The notes: a model not told the origin generated them from the letters alone. Counted from the stretch's first letter, positions 7,567-15,844 are shown. The stretch is 64,000 nt of DNA from Gillisella vitis (GCA_009744235.1 WPHV01000001.1:1-64000), one strand, 5' to 3'. Numbers and translations are program-made.

Positions 7567-8355
7567 ATGAGTGATCCACAATTAGAAATTAAGCTTTGGC
7601 TTGCCGAAAAATTAAAATCCCACGGGGTGGCGTCTCGTCTTTCGTCGGCAACCGGGCTTACGCTCGACAAAATCACCCGGTCAAAAAATGTTGAAGGCGA
7701 TGACCCGAAGAAGCGCCGCCAAATAAAGCCCCACGAGCTTGAGGCAATTGCTCGTTTTTTTGGTGAACTCCCGCCAGGCTACGAGGACATGAAATCTTGG
7801 CTGATGCCCAGACCGTCATTGATTCCGTCATTTGACCCAGATGCTATTGACGCCGGAGAAGTAGAGAGCGGTTACTCCAGGGAATATTGGCATCCTTCAA
7901 CAAAAGGAGCCCTACCGGAGATTGACGGTAAGCTAGGCGCCGGTGAAGGAGCCGTTGGAACTGTCATAAACATCCCGGCCGGAACCAATACGATTTCAGG
8001 ACATAGAGTTATTGCAGAATGGGTCGTGCCCGAAAATTATCTTTTTAACGAAGCCAAAGCCTCTCCCAACCATACTATTGTGATGGAGGTGATCGGTGAT
8101 TCAATGAGTCCCACCTATCAGCCTGGAGACCGGGTTTTGATCGATTTAAATCAAAATTCCATGGTATCTGATACCGTGTACGCCATCAGTGATGGCTTTG
8201 TGGAACCACAGATCAAGCGTCTTCAGCGAGTGCCATTTAGCGACCCGCCACAGGTCATCATCATTTCGGATAATCCGAATCTTCAGCCTTTTACCGTTCC
8301 ACTGGAGAAGTTGACAATAATTGGAAGAATCTGCGGAATAATTGCACGCAGATAA
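7567..8355 (+). CDS. Prophage repressor, LexA/CI-like S24 peptidase
   Basis: 262 residues. The N-terminal 70 residues form an HTH (SRLSSATGLTLDKITRSKN then HELEAIARFFG). The C-terminal part is an S24 self-cleaving peptidase: the catalytic Ser lies in IGDSMSPTYQPGDRVLID and the Lys lies in EPQIKRLQRV about 40 residues on. Proteins of this type hold the prophage silent and cleave themselves when RecA is activated by DNA damage, which releases lytic genes. The ATG at 7567 has AAGGA at 7555-7559. Three palindromic operators precede the gene and a fourth good copy lies in the promoter of the excisionase operon, so this protein is the likely binder. The cleavage site itself is not obvious. Confidence 0.88.
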   Translation: MSDPQLEIKLWLAEKLKSHGVASRLSSATGLTLDKITRSKNVEGDDPKKRRQIKPHELEAIARFFGELPPGYEDMKSWLMPRPSLIPSFDPDAIDAGEVESGYSREYWHPSTKGALPEIDGKLGAGEGAVGTVINIPAGTNTISGHRVIAEWVVPENYLFNEAKASPNHTIVMEVIGDSMSPTYQPGDRVLIDLNQNSMVSDTVYAISDGFVEPQIKRLQRVPFSDPPQVIIISDNPNLQPFTVPLEKLTIIGRICGIIARR

Positions 8356-8697
8356 TCCTGCCGCGATGACGTCGGTTGACACACCTTAGCTTGTTCGGCC
8401 TAACCAAGAGATCTGAGCCCAAGGGATCAAGTCCGATTCTCTCAGTTGACCGAGATTAGGGTAATGAACCTCTATAAGCTGAAAGTTAGATGCCTCAATA
8501 GCAATTCCTATAGACGGCAGGCTGGCGGGAATGGTCGCCTTGTCAAAAGCTGCTAAACATCGGATCGATACCGTGAATTCAACAAAGAACTTTATGGATC
8601 CCACTAGTAGCGGGGTCGCATAGAGGGCGTTGCGCCAACGACAATCGCGGCCGCGTAGCACATCCGTATAGCGCGACAAAATCCGAATAACCCCGGT
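8356..8697 (-). other. Unassigned region; open frame continuing from the deoxyribosyltransferase-like gene
   Basis: No confident gene. On the - strand an open frame runs for 104 codons (8697 to 8386) directly after the TGA of the neighbouring gene and in the same frame, with a possible TTG start at 8679. Its translation (FFVEFTVSIRCLAAFDKA) looks somewhat protein-like. It could be a C-terminal segment cut off by a nonsense change, a separate small gene, or chance. Confidence 0.3.
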
Positions 8698-9570
8698 TCA
8701 AAAAGACATTAAGCCCGGCGAGTTTTCCAAAATTTTGGCAGTCAGAGCCTTTTTGGCCCCATCACCGAGTGTGTTCCAGAACGCGGTGTTTTCCAAATCG
8801 ACGATCGATGATACCGTAGTCCTACTGCCATCGGTCTCTCGGATAACAAGATCATCCTTGTTGAAGATGATGATAGTTCCGTTCCTGAAACGCAACATAT
8901 TTTTCTGAGTAGCCGTTATCATTGATGGCGTAATATGGTTCTTAATCGTCTGGGTTGCGCTTGTAGTTGAGATAAGCGATGAAAGATTATCCAGTTTCTT
9001 TTCCAGGAGTGCAAAACGTGCATCATCCTTGGTGAATTCACCAGCCGGCAGAGCCGCTTTGGTAAGTTTCATCAACTTTACTAGTGAGAATATTTGTTCT
9101 TCATCTCCGACGCCGTTCACGGTGTCCGCAATCGCTGTTTCGATAGCTTCACGGCTACTGAGGGTATTTGCGATACGGAGAGTGTGATCGTATTCAATAT
9201 CTCGAAAACCCGAGAGGTCGAAAATACGTCGCGTCTTGTCGTCTTTGATGAGCACGGTTGGTTTGTCGAAGGCTTGACGAATACCGTATTCGAAAAGAAC
9301 GTTCGGATTGTTTGTAGACAGATCGCAGATGCATAGATCGGCGGTGGCCACCTTAGTAACCACTTCCAGCTGAATCATGTGTGCGGAACTTGTTGAAGTG
9401 GCCAAACTGCATTGATAACCCGCTGCATTAACCGCGGGCTCGATCAATTGTTTATAGACCTCGCTGAAATGCCCTGCTGGATAGCCATCAACATCGGAAA
9501 TCGGCATAATAACAAAACAGGTTTTCAGGTCCGCCGTCGCCTCAGGTTTAGGTAATTCTTGCTTCTTCAT
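8698..9570 (-). CDS. Nucleoside 2-deoxyribosyltransferase/TIR-like domain protein, candidate prophage defence gene
   Basis: 290 residues. The N-terminal 150 residues have the CFVIMPIS opening, HFSEVYKQLIEPAVNAAGYQC, and the block ADLCICDLSTNNPNVLFEYGIRQAF followed by DKPTVLI. This is the pattern of the nucleoside deoxyribosyltransferase-like superfamily, with Glu in FEYG at the usual catalytic place. Relatives of this fold, like TIR domains, can cleave nucleosides or NAD and occur in bacterial immune systems. Residues 215-290 form a separate C-terminal domain I do not recognise. The gene sits alone on the - strand between repressor and excisionase operon, a usual cargo position, and is AT-richer than the phage core. 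Enzymatic activity and a defence role are inference. Confidence 0.65.
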   Translation of the reverse strand: MKKQELPKPEATADLKTCFVIMPISDVDGYPAGHFSEVYKQLIEPAVNAAGYQCSLATSTSSAHMIQLEVVTKVATADLCICDLSTNNPNVLFEYGIRQAFDKPTVLIKDDKTRRIFDLSGFRDIEYDHTLRIANTLSSREAIETAIADTVNGVGDEEQIFSLVKLMKLTKAALPAGEFTKDDARFALLEKKLDNLSSLISTTSATQTIKNHITPSMITATQKNMLRFRNGTIIIFNKDDLVIRETDGSRTTVSSIVDLENTAFWNTLGDGAKKALTAKILENSPGLMSF

Positions 9571-9711
9571 AGCTCCCCCACTTTTACATCACTTTAGTTG
9601 CACGACGCCGACACTAGCAACCGAAATCTTCGACTGTTATCAATTGTCAACGGCCATTGACATGCGCGCGGCTAGCATCCGGTTGATGCAAGCAGCTAGC
9701 ACCACACAAAT
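9571..9711. promoter_or_regulatory. Promoter region of the deoxyribosyltransferase-like gene
   Basis: On the - strand a TTGACA -35 box lies at 9650-9645, with a weak ATTTCG at 9627-9622 after a 17-bp spacer. No palindromic phage operator is seen on this side, so the gene may be expressed in the lysogen. Confidence 0.35.
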
Positions 9712-9754
9712 TTGCGATTTTACCGTTGACAAAATTGCGATTATCGCGATTATT
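9712..9754 (+). promoter_or_regulatory. Repressor-controlled promoter of the excisionase operon
   Basis: TTGACA at 9726-9731 is a consensus -35 box, and a -10 region is expected near 9749-9754. The palindrome TTGCGATTATCGCGA at 9735-9749 fills the spacer and matches the operators next to the S24 repressor. A degenerate copy lies at 9712-9726. Repressor bound here would block RNA polymerase. Confidence 0.6.
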
Positions 9755-9792
9755 CGACTTACCGGCTGGATCGAAATCTAAATCCACAACAA

Positions 9793-10257
9793 TTGAGAGA
9801 TGCGCTGCTTTCAAAGGCAGCGTTTGACGATCTGCGCCGCTTTTTCAGAGCCCCGCCAAAAGGAGCGCTAGAATTGGCATCTACCGAACACGTCATTCGT
9901 CCCGCCGACGCGGAATTATTAGACAGAATAGCCGATGGCGTAACGCCAGCCGAGATCGCAAATTGGGTCCCCTGCTCTATCGATTCCGTTTGCGGCTCGC
10001 TTCGCCGCCTTGGTTATATCCACAATCGAAAGGGAGTGTGGTTCCTGCCAGACGAAGCGTCCATAACTCCACCACCGCGCTGCCGCTCCGCTGTCAAGCC
10101 ACAGATAGAAGTCCGCAGAGGTGTTGTGCCAGAGCAGTTCCCGTTCATCCGCACCCACATCAAGATTACAGATGATGGCAGCTGCATCACCCTTCCTGAT
10201 CTCTCGATATTAGCAGCTGCGCGCGCAGACCTTGAAAGAAGGGAACGCCGGCAATGA
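9793..10257 (+). CDS. Hypothetical prophage protein, HTH-like (154 aa)
   Basis: 154 residues from a TTG at 9793; no ATG is available in frame nearby, so the start is uncertain. The middle part (DAELLDRIADGVTPAEIANWVPCSIDSVCGSLRRLGYIHNRKGVWFLP) reads as a helix-turn-helix followed by a wing. The C-terminal 30 residues are basic. It lies just downstream of an operator-controlled promoter and its stop overlaps the start of the excisionase-like gene (ATGA). The order regulator, excisionase, integrase suggests a role in control of excision. I do not recognise the family. Confidence 0.6.
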   Translation: MRDALLSKAAFDDLRRFFRAPPKGALELASTEHVIRPADAELLDRIADGVTPAEIANWVPCSIDSVCGSLRRLGYIHNRKGVWFLPDEASITPPPRCRSAVKPQIEVRRGVVPEQFPFIRTHIKITDDGSCITLPDLSILAAARADLERRERRQ

Positions 10258-10538
10258 CGAAAGCCGAACAAATTCGTTCAGGCCCGCCTTTTTCGCCCAT
10301 CGCCAGCGTCCCTCGACTCGGCCTTAACCGCGTGGAGGTAGCTGCGGCCATTGGCGTCAGTGTCGGCACTGTAGATCTGATGGTGACCGAGGGCTTCCTG
10401 CCACCGCCACGCCGTTGGCACAGCCGCAAGGTTTGGCTGGTGCAGGAAATTGCCATCGCAATGATGGACTGGCCGGAAGACAGCAACCCTTTGACAAAGA
10501 AAGACAGTAACGCCGATGAATGGCGGGCATCTGTGTGA
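10254..10538 (+). CDS. Putative excisionase, AlpA-like HTH
   Basis: 94 residues. The core LNRVEVAAAIGVSVGTVDLMVTEGFLPPPRRW is a MerR/AlpA-type winged helix, in which the wing inserts after a Gly-Phe-Leu-Pro turn, as in phage excisionases. HSRKVWLVQEIAIAMMDWP resembles the usual last helix. It overlaps the upstream gene by four bases and lies just ahead of the integrase gene. Excisionases bind next to att sites and turn integrase toward excision. Size, fold and position fit, but sequence alone cannot prove it. Confidence 0.65.
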   Translation: MTKAEQIRSGPPFSPIASVPRLGLNRVEVAAAIGVSVGTVDLMVTEGFLPPPRRWHSRKVWLVQEIAIAMMDWPEDSNPLTKKDSNADEWRASV

Positions 10539-10543
10539 TAGAC

Positions 10544-11668
10544 ATGACCAATGTCGAATTGCCCTACATCGAGAGGAACAAGACCCGTCACGGCTCCATG
10601 CGCTATTACCTGCGCATTGCTGGCAGGCGCATCTGCCGCCTGCCCGATGACATCGAGTCAGAAGCCTTCGCAAAGGCCTACTGGAAGGCAAGGAACGCCG
10701 TTCGCCCTCCAGAGGAGGATACAGGGCCAAAACCGATTTCTCGTCTTGTGAAGCCCGGTACGTTCCGATGGCTCTGCATGGAATACATGCGCAGTCATGA
10801 ATTCACGACCTTGGACAACACCACGCAGACGAGGCGCCGGCACATCATCGAAGCCATGTGGCACGAACCCTTGAAAGCAGGCGACGAACGCACTTTTGCA
10901 GACATGCCCCTCCAGCACATGGACGTCAGCAATCTAGAGGTTCTGCGAGATCGCAAGAAGGAAACGCCGTTTGCGGCAGATGAGAGGCTGAAAGTGCTTC
11001 GGCAGGTGTTTGACACCACCCAGAACGGAAAACCGATCACAGCCAATATCGCGCGTATGGTGAAGCCGTTTCGCGCTCAGACCGATGGCCACCAGACGGC
11101 AACACCCGGCGACCTGGAGCGCTTCATCGCACACCATGGCACCGGGTCAAAAGCGACACTCTATCTCGCTATCCAAATGTATACGGGCTTGCGCGTCTCC
11201 GATCTCGCCGCGCTTGGGCCGACTCATCGACAAAAAGACGCCTTCCGGTTTCGCCTGTTCAAAAACCGCAACAGGACGCCTGTAGATATCAACATCACCA
11301 TTCATCCGATCCTTGAAGCCGTCCTGGCAACACACAAGACAATAGGCCCCACCTATCTGGTGACGGAATTCGGAAAGCCGTTTAGCGTAAAGGGTCTGGG
11401 AAACAGGATCTCAGATTGGTGGTCGCAGGCGGGCATGCCGCACTTGACCTCCCATTCTGTTCGCAAAGGCCTGGCGACAGACGTTGCACACAACGAAGCG
11501 ACCGACAGCATGTTGGAAGCCATGTTCGGATGGCGCGATAGCAAAACATCAAAAATCTACACCCGCGACGCGGAGCGCTCTCGACTTGCTCGCCAGACCG
11601 TGGAGCGGATCAACTGGGATGGAATTGGGCCGCAATTATTGGCGCTTAAAGAAGCCGAAAACAGCTAA
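10544..11668 (+). CDS. Tyrosine site-specific integrase
   Basis: 374 residues from ATG 10544; an ATG at 10520 would add eight residues. The N-terminal half contains an arm-binding and core-binding region (GTFRWLCMEYMRSHEF). The catalytic domain shows Arg in TGLRVSDLAAL (about 217), His and Arg in HSVRKG (304 and 307), and the nucleophilic Tyr in SKIYTRDA (339). These are the tyrosine recombinase residues. The gene points to the 3' end of tRNA-Cys about 120 bp away, the standard attachment arrangement. Short repeats between the gene and the tRNA look like arm-type sites. It should catalyse integration and, with the small HTH protein encoded upstream, excision. Confidence 0.93.
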   Translation: MTNVELPYIERNKTRHGSMRYYLRIAGRRICRLPDDIESEAFAKAYWKARNAVRPPEEDTGPKPISRLVKPGTFRWLCMEYMRSHEFTTLDNTTQTRRRHIIEAMWHEPLKAGDERTFADMPLQHMDVSNLEVLRDRKKETPFAADERLKVLRQVFDTTQNGKPITANIARMVKPFRAQTDGHQTATPGDLERFIAHHGTGSKATLYLAIQMYTGLRVSDLAALGPTHRQKDAFRFRLFKNRNRTPVDINITIHPILEAVLATHKTIGPTYLVTEFGKPFSVKGLGNRISDWWSQAGMPHLTSHSVRKGLATDVAHNEATDSMLEAMFGWRDSKTSKIYTRDAERSRLARQTVERINWDGIGPQLLALKEAENS

Positions 11669-11679
11669 TTCAGAAACGC

Positions 11680-11734
11680 ACTGCCACACCCTCAAAATTG
11701 TGTGGCGGAACAAGAAGCGAACGAACTGCCACAC
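11680..11734. repeat. Arm-type integrase site repeats near att
   Basis: ACTGCCACAC occurs at 11680-11689 and 11725-11734 as a direct repeat, followed in both by a C/G-CT(C/A)AAAA-like stretch. An inverted GTGTGGC lies at 11700-11706. The repeats fill the interval between the integrase stop and tRNA-Cys, the usual place for arm-type binding sites. The first direct and the inverted copy could also pair as a weak terminator hairpin. Confidence 0.5.
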
Positions 11735-11786
11735 GCTAAAAATAACGTCGGCAAATCAGAGACTTACATATGGGAGAAAAAGGGAA

Positions 11787-11860
11787 TGGAGGCCTCGCCC
11801 GGAATCGAACCGGGGTGCAAGGATTTGCAGTCCTCTGCGTAACCACTCCGCCACGAGGCC
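11787..11860 (-). tRNA. tRNA-Cys (anticodon GCA), prophage attachment site
   Basis: The - strand folds as a complete tRNA of 74 nt. The acceptor GGCCTCG pairs with CGAGGCC, the D-arm contains AGTGGTTACGC, the anticodon stem-loop GGACTGCAAATCC shows GCA, the T-arm contains GGTTCGATTCC, and CCA is encoded at 11789-11787. Its 3' end faces the integrase, so the prophage lies on the 3' side and the att core is probably in the 3' half of the gene. The far att copy lies outside the window. Confidence 0.95.
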
Positions 11861-12146
11861 ATTCCATAACTTAAAAGCGTGTGGTGACGGGCATTTAGAA
11901 CGGATCGAAAAGAAGCGCAAGAGGAATTTCCGAAAAACCCCGTTCTAAAATTTCTGAAATTATATTCGAGCCAGATTTTGCAGGCATGATGAGACGGAAA
12001 GTCTAAAATTTGTCTCCAATTCGGCATGCCCGGTGCAGTAACGATGGAGCCAAACATCATCCTTGACTCCTCACGAGCGAGAACATAACAAGAACAATAT
12101 GGCGTATCGATACGCTGAAAATCTGCTTTCACAGGAGATCTTCGAT

Positions 12147-12407
12147 ATGTGTTCAAAGCCTTGCTCCCCGGAAGCCGACCGGATTGCTCATCTTATTGAA
12201 TGGCACGACGGCGATGCAAGAGCCGCCATTGCCACGCTCCTGGACGATGTGCATCGTTTGCGTCAGCAATTGGCAATTGCGTCGAATGCAATCAGTCTCG
12301 GTTATACGAGAGGATGGATACCAATCGAGGAGGTGAACTGTATGAGGGATATCATTGGCGGCGCCATACCGCCCATCCCCATGGCAGATCACGAAGCGAC
12401 TACATAA
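12147..12407 (+). CDS. Small conserved-type hypothetical protein (86 aa)
   Basis: 86 residues. The ATG at 12147 has AGGAGA at 12133-12138, an ideal ribosome site, so it is preferred over starts at 12063 or 12099. The core (ADRIAHLIEWHDGDARAAIATLLDDVHRLRQQLAIASNAISLGYTRGW) looks like two helices and resembles small uncharacterised rhizobial proteins known to me, but I can name no function. No signal peptide is present. The stop codon TAA lies inside a palindromic repeat (CATAATTCC), so the natural C-terminus may have been altered by arrival of that repeat. Confidence 0.65.
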   Translation: MCSKPCSPEADRIAHLIEWHDGDARAAIATLLDDVHRLRQQLAIASNAISLGYTRGWIPIEEVNCMRDIIGGAIPPIPMADHEATT

Positions 12408-12480
12408 TTCCTCAAACCGGTGGCGGTTAAGAAATTATGCAACAAATATAGAGTGTTACAGCGTCCTTTGTGCATTTGTC
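12403..12480. repeat. Palindromic intergenic repeat, bipartite family, copy 1
   Basis: Starts CATAATTCCTCAAACCGG and continues through AAATTATGCAAC, ATATAGAGTGTTACAGCG and CCTTTGTGCATTTG. Nearly the same order of blocks occurs at 24408-24500 and, reversed, at 44407-44503 and 45048-45144. It provides the stop codon of the upstream small gene. Confidence 0.7.
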
Positions 12481-12520
12481 CTTTCGGGAAAGCCGGGCTC
12501 CATTTTTCCCAAGACAAATT

Positions 12521-13282
12521 CTAGGCCTTCAGCTTGTATCCGGTGCGGAACATCCAGGTCAGCACAGCAAGGCAGAGGGTCAGGAACAGGCCGATCATCG
12601 CCAGACTGATCAGTGGATTGATATCCGCCTCACCGAAGAAGCTCCAACGGAAGCCGCTCACCAGGTAGAAGACCGGGTTTAAGTGGCTGATCATCTGCCA
12701 GACAGGCGGCAGAGCGTTGATCGAGTAGAATGTCCCACCCAGAAAGGTCAGCGGCGGGATGACCAGCATCGGCACCATGCTCAACTGTTCAAAATTCTTT
12801 GCCCATATTCCGATGATGAAACCCGCCATGCTGAAGGACATCGCCGTCAAAGCCATGAACAGCAGCATCAGCACCGGATGATCCACCCGGATATCGACGA
12901 ACAGCGTCGATGTGGCCAGAATGATCAGGCCGACGATCATCCCCTTGGTGGTCGCCGCCCCGACATAACCCAACAGGACCTCGCCCAGCGCAATCGGCGC
13001 CGAGAGGATTTCATAGATGGTACCAGTGAATTTGGGAAAATAAATGCCGTTGGCACCATTGGATATGCATTGCGAAATCAGCGTCAGCATGATCAGTCCC
13101 GGCGTAATGAACCCGCCATAGCCCACCTCAGTCCCGGTCTGCATTTTCGTGCCGATCGCCGCACCGAACACGATGAAATAAAGCGCGGTCGATACGACAG
13201 GAGAAATCAGGCTCTGCATCAGGGTGCGGCGCATACGCTGCATTTCGGCCCGGTAGATGGCCCAGACTGCGGTATAGTTCAT
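12521..13282 (-). CDS. ABC-2 type transporter permease
   Basis: 253 residues with about six hydrophobic segments, ending [13 protein letters not shown]. The opening [35 protein letters not shown] and the C-terminal [37 protein letters not shown] are signatures of the ABC-2 permease family related to E. coli YadH. It resides in the inner membrane and pairs with the ATPase encoded next to it, whose stop overlaps its start by four bases. ABC-2 exporters of this group move lipids, polysaccharides or drugs outward; the substrate here is unknown. A palindromic repeat lies just downstream. Confidence 0.88.
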   Translation of the reverse strand: MNYTAVWAIYRAEMQRMRRTLMQSLISPVVSTALYFIVFGAAIGTKMQTGTEVGYGGFITPGLIMLTLISQCISNGANGIYFPKFTGTIYEILSAPIALGEVLLGYVGAATTKGMIVGLIILATSTLFVDIRVDHPVLMLLFMALTAMSFSMAGFIIGIWAKNFEQLSMVPMLVIPPLTFLGGTFYSINALPPVWQMISHLNPVFYLVSGFRWSFFGEADINPLISLAMIGLFLTLCLAVLTWMFRTGYKLKA

Positions 13283-14205
13283 GATTTCCCCCCGGTCAGC
13301 GAAACGAAAATATCCTCGAGCGAGGTTTGCCTGGTGGAGATGTCGACCACAGCGATGCTGGAGGTTTCCAACGCCGTCAAAAGCGCCATCAAGGCGCCGG
13401 GCGTTGCCTGCGGCTCATAATCGTAGACGATCTGGCGACCTTCGCCAGCAAGGCTGAGGCGCCATTCGTCCAGCCGTCCCGGCAGGCTTTTCAGCGGTTC
13501 GGCCAGATCCAGAATCATCTGCTTGCGGCCAAGCTTGCGCATCAGCGCCACCTTGTCCTCCACCAGCAGCACCTCGCCCTGGTTGATGATGCCGATCCGG
13601 TCGGCGATCTCCTCGGCCTCCTCGATATAATGGGTGGTGAGAATGATGGTGACGCCCCGGCTGCGCAGATCGCGCACCAGGTTCCACATATCGCGGCGCA
13701 GCGCGACATCGACCCCCGCCGTCGGTTCATCCAGAAAAAGCACGCGCGGTTCATGGGACAGCGCCTTGGCGATCAGCACCCGGCGCTTCATGCCGCCGGA
13801 AAGCTCCCGCAGCACCGCATCGCGCTTTTCCCAGAGCGACAGGGATTTCAATATTCCCTCAAGATAGGCTGGATCGGCCTTGCGCCCATGCAGACCACGC
13901 GAAAAGGCCACGGTATTCCACACCGTCTCGAACTGATCCGTGGTCAATTCCTGCGGCACGAGGCCAATCAGCGCCCGGGTCTGGCGAAAATCCTGAACGA
14001 CATCGTAACCATCAACGACAACCGTTCCGGATGTGGGATTGACGATGCCGCATATGATGGAAATCAGTGTGGTCTTGCCCGCCCCATTGGGGCCAAGCAG
14101 AGCGAGGATCTCGCCCTCCTCGATCTCCAGCGACACATCCTTCAATGCCGAAAAACCGGTGGAATAGGTCTTGGTGAGGGACTTGATCGATACGATAGAC
14201 GCCAT
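13279..14205 (-). CDS. ABC transporter ATP-binding protein (YadG-like)
   Basis: 308 residues from ATG 14205 ([18 protein letters not shown]). Walker A is GPNGAGKTT, the signature is LSGGMKRR, and Walker B runs into [10 protein letters not shown] with the H-loop in [11 protein letters not shown]. The CcmA/NatA-type layout with a C-terminal extension matches ATPases that pair with ABC-2 permeases. It overlaps the permease gene by ATGA, so the two form one export unit. Longer frames upstream of 14205 have no protein-like content. Confidence 0.9.
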   Translation of the reverse strand: MASIVSIKSLTKTYSTGFSALKDVSLEIEEGEILALLGPNGAGKTTLISIICGIVNPTSGTVVVDGYDVVQDFRQTRALIGLVPQELTTDQFETVWNTVAFSRGLHGRKADPAYLEGILKSLSLWEKRDAVLRELSGGMKRRVLIAKALSHEPRVLFLDEPTAGVDVALRRDMWNLVRDLRSRGVTIILTTHYIEEAEEIADRIGIINQGEVLLVEDKVALMRKLGRKQMILDLAEPLKSLPGRLDEWRLSLAGEGRQIVYDYEPQATPGALMALLTALETSSIAVVDISTRQTSLEDIFVSLTGGKS

Positions 14206-14409
14206 GCTTGCAGACAATCCTGAACGTCCGCCTCCTGGACTGCCGAGACAATGCGACAACACGGACCTTCCCATGCGCCCCACCGGTCTCCACTCCCGGA
14301 AACGGACTGTGAGCAACAGAGGCGCCTATATAGCACGGCTCCTTGAACCGGCCACCGCTATAGGAAAAATCTTTTGTAAAAGAACACATCCACACATATG
14401 CAAATGGTC

Positions 14410-14553
14410 GCAATAGACACGGTTTCGTCCGCCTTGCTTGGCCAGGTAGAGATATTGATCGGCCGTATGCAGGTCTTTGTCGAAGACCACGCGCCCACCC
14501 ACTTCCGTCACCGCGATGGAAACCGTGACCGTCAAATGACCACTGTTCAGCAC
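14410..14553 (-). pseudogene. Remnant of a GGDEF (diguanylate cyclase) domain C-terminus
   Basis: On the - strand the frame reads LTVTVSIAVTEVGG, then an 18-residue gap, then ADQYLYLAKQGGRNRV. This is the end of a GGDEF domain, normally VTVSIGVA then ADQALYRAKRAGRNRV. The GGDEF active-site half is missing and a stop lies 14 codons before the fragment. The REC-REC gene on the same strand ends 200 bp upstream at the point where a GGDEF domain would begin, so both are probably halves of one decayed gene. Confidence 0.7.
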
Positions 14554-14612
14554 ACCTGTCTGTGTGAGAGATCGAGATGGAATCTGTCACAAGCCGTTTA
14601 GCGTTTAAATCC

Positions 14613-14675
14613 GTCATTCCTTAAATCCGAATAGATTTAAGGAATGACGCAGAATATAGAAAGTGTTGCAGCGCC
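14613..14675. repeat. Palindromic intergenic repeat between REC-REC gene and GGDEF remnant
   Basis: A perfect 15-bp stem, GTCATTCCTTAAATC with GATTTAAGGAATGAC and a 6-nt loop, occupies 14613-14648. It is followed by AGAATATAGAAAGTGTTGCAGCGCC, a variant of the block that follows the hairpin in other copies. It fills the gap where most of the GGDEF domain is missing. Confidence 0.65.
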
Positions 14676-14754
14676 GCCGATAAGAAAACGCATTGGTCTG
14701 CAATATCAAGACGAAATTTCTGATGCATATTCATCTTGATATTAGGCAGGAAGA

Positions 14755-15588
14755 TCAGGCTGCGGCCTGGTTTCTCTTGCGCCCGGCGCGGATCTGCACC
14801 AGCGTATCGAGGTTCTGATTGACCCGGCAGTAGAATTCTTCGTCGATGAACGGGCGCAGCATGAAATCATTGCCGCCGACCTTGAGGAAACGCGCAGACA
14901 GCAAACGGTCCGACGAGGAAGACACGCCGATGATCCGCAGTTCATGCGAGCCGCGCACAGCCCGGATGCGCCGCGTCAGTTCAAATCCATCGATATCAGG
15001 CATGTTATAGTCGGTCACGACCAGACCGATATCGGCATTGCTCTTCAGGAGTTGCAAGGCCGTAGCACCGTTATCCGCTGTGCTAACGCGGAAATTGTAG
15101 CGCTTCAAGCGGCTTGACAGTAGCGCGCGCGCCGTCGGGCTGTCATCGACGATCAGCACGTGATGATGGTGATTGGTGAGAAAGCGGCAAACGGACTCGA
15201 TCAGCATTTCAACCGCGAAGATATTGTCCTTGAGGATATAGTCGACAATGTCCTTGGCCAATAGTTTTTCACGAGTTTTCTCGTGAAACGTGCTGGTAAA
15301 GACAACAGTCGGAATATTTAGATCGGTCAGATATTCCAAAGCTTCGCCATTTTCAGCGCCTGGCAGATTGATATTGGAGATCGCCAATGTAACGGGCTCG
15401 TCTGAAAGCTCGTTTGCTGCCATCAAATCTTCGTAGGTGCGGCAAATTTCCGCATCAATACTAAAAATCTCCTTGAGGCGTTGCGTAATCATGGATGTAA
15501 AAACATTGGAGTCTTCTGCAACGATAATACGTGCGTCCGGAAATTTTTCGCCGGAATATTGCATTCCTGAAACGCCAAGATAGGTCAT
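14755..15588 (-). CDS. Tandem-receiver (REC-REC) response regulator, truncated diguanylate cyclase
   Basis: 277 residues from ATG 15588 with AAAGGCG upstream; ATG 15564 is an alternative. The first receiver (IIVAEDSNVF onward) has Asn at position 72, in NINLPG, instead of the phosphoacceptor Asp, so it cannot be phosphorylated normally. The second (HVLIVDDSPTARALL) keeps the acidic pair and Asp193 in TDYNMPDIDG. The protein stops just after EEFYCRVNQNLDTLVQIRA, the linker that in PleD-like REC-REC-GGDEF proteins leads into the cyclase. A GGDEF fragment lies downstream. As it stands the protein has no output domain and may act as a phosphate sink or an adaptor, like DivK. Confidence 0.85.
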   Translation of the reverse strand: MTYLGVSGMQYSGEKFPDARIIVAEDSNVFTSMITQRLKEIFSIDAEICRTYEDLMAANELSDEPVTLAISNINLPGAENGEALEYLTDLNIPTVVFTSTFHEKTREKLLAKDIVDYILKDNIFAVEMLIESVCRFLTNHHHHVLIVDDSPTARALLSSRLKRYNFRVSTADNGATALQLLKSNADIGLVVTDYNMPDIDGFELTRRIRAVRGSHELRIIGVSSSSDRLLSARFLKVGGNDFMLRPFIDEEFYCRVNQNLDTLVQIRAGRKRNQAAA

Positions 15589-15689
15589 GACACGCCTTTG
15601 AACAAGAGATCTTGCCACAACATAGACATGATCAATTGCTGAAATATTAATCGAAACGGGGCGTTATACCTTCTATGCTTAATAAGAAC

Positions 15690-15720
15690 AAAAAGGCGAC
15701 CTAGAGGAGGCCGCCTTTTT
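15690..15720 (-). terminator. Intrinsic terminator after the dehydrogenase gene
   Basis: AAAAAGGCG at 15690-15698 pairs with CGCCTTTTT at 15712-15720, with a 13-nt loop. The T-run works on either strand; here it ends the gene at 15845-18364. Confidence 0.75.
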
Positions 15721-15844
15721 GGATAGATTCAGCACGTCGTTTGTCGACGGCAGGTTTCAAGCTTTGCAATACAAGCGTTTTTTTTAAAAAAGCAAATATT
15801 TGCAAACTCAAGTGCAAGCAATATTTGCCGCCAACTTTTCAATC

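Noticed and set aside
8598..8662. BamHI, SpeI and NotI recognition sequences close together, as in a cloning vector polylinker.
   Set aside because: The sites are out of vector order and spacing, with natural-looking sequence between them. No other vector sequence is present.
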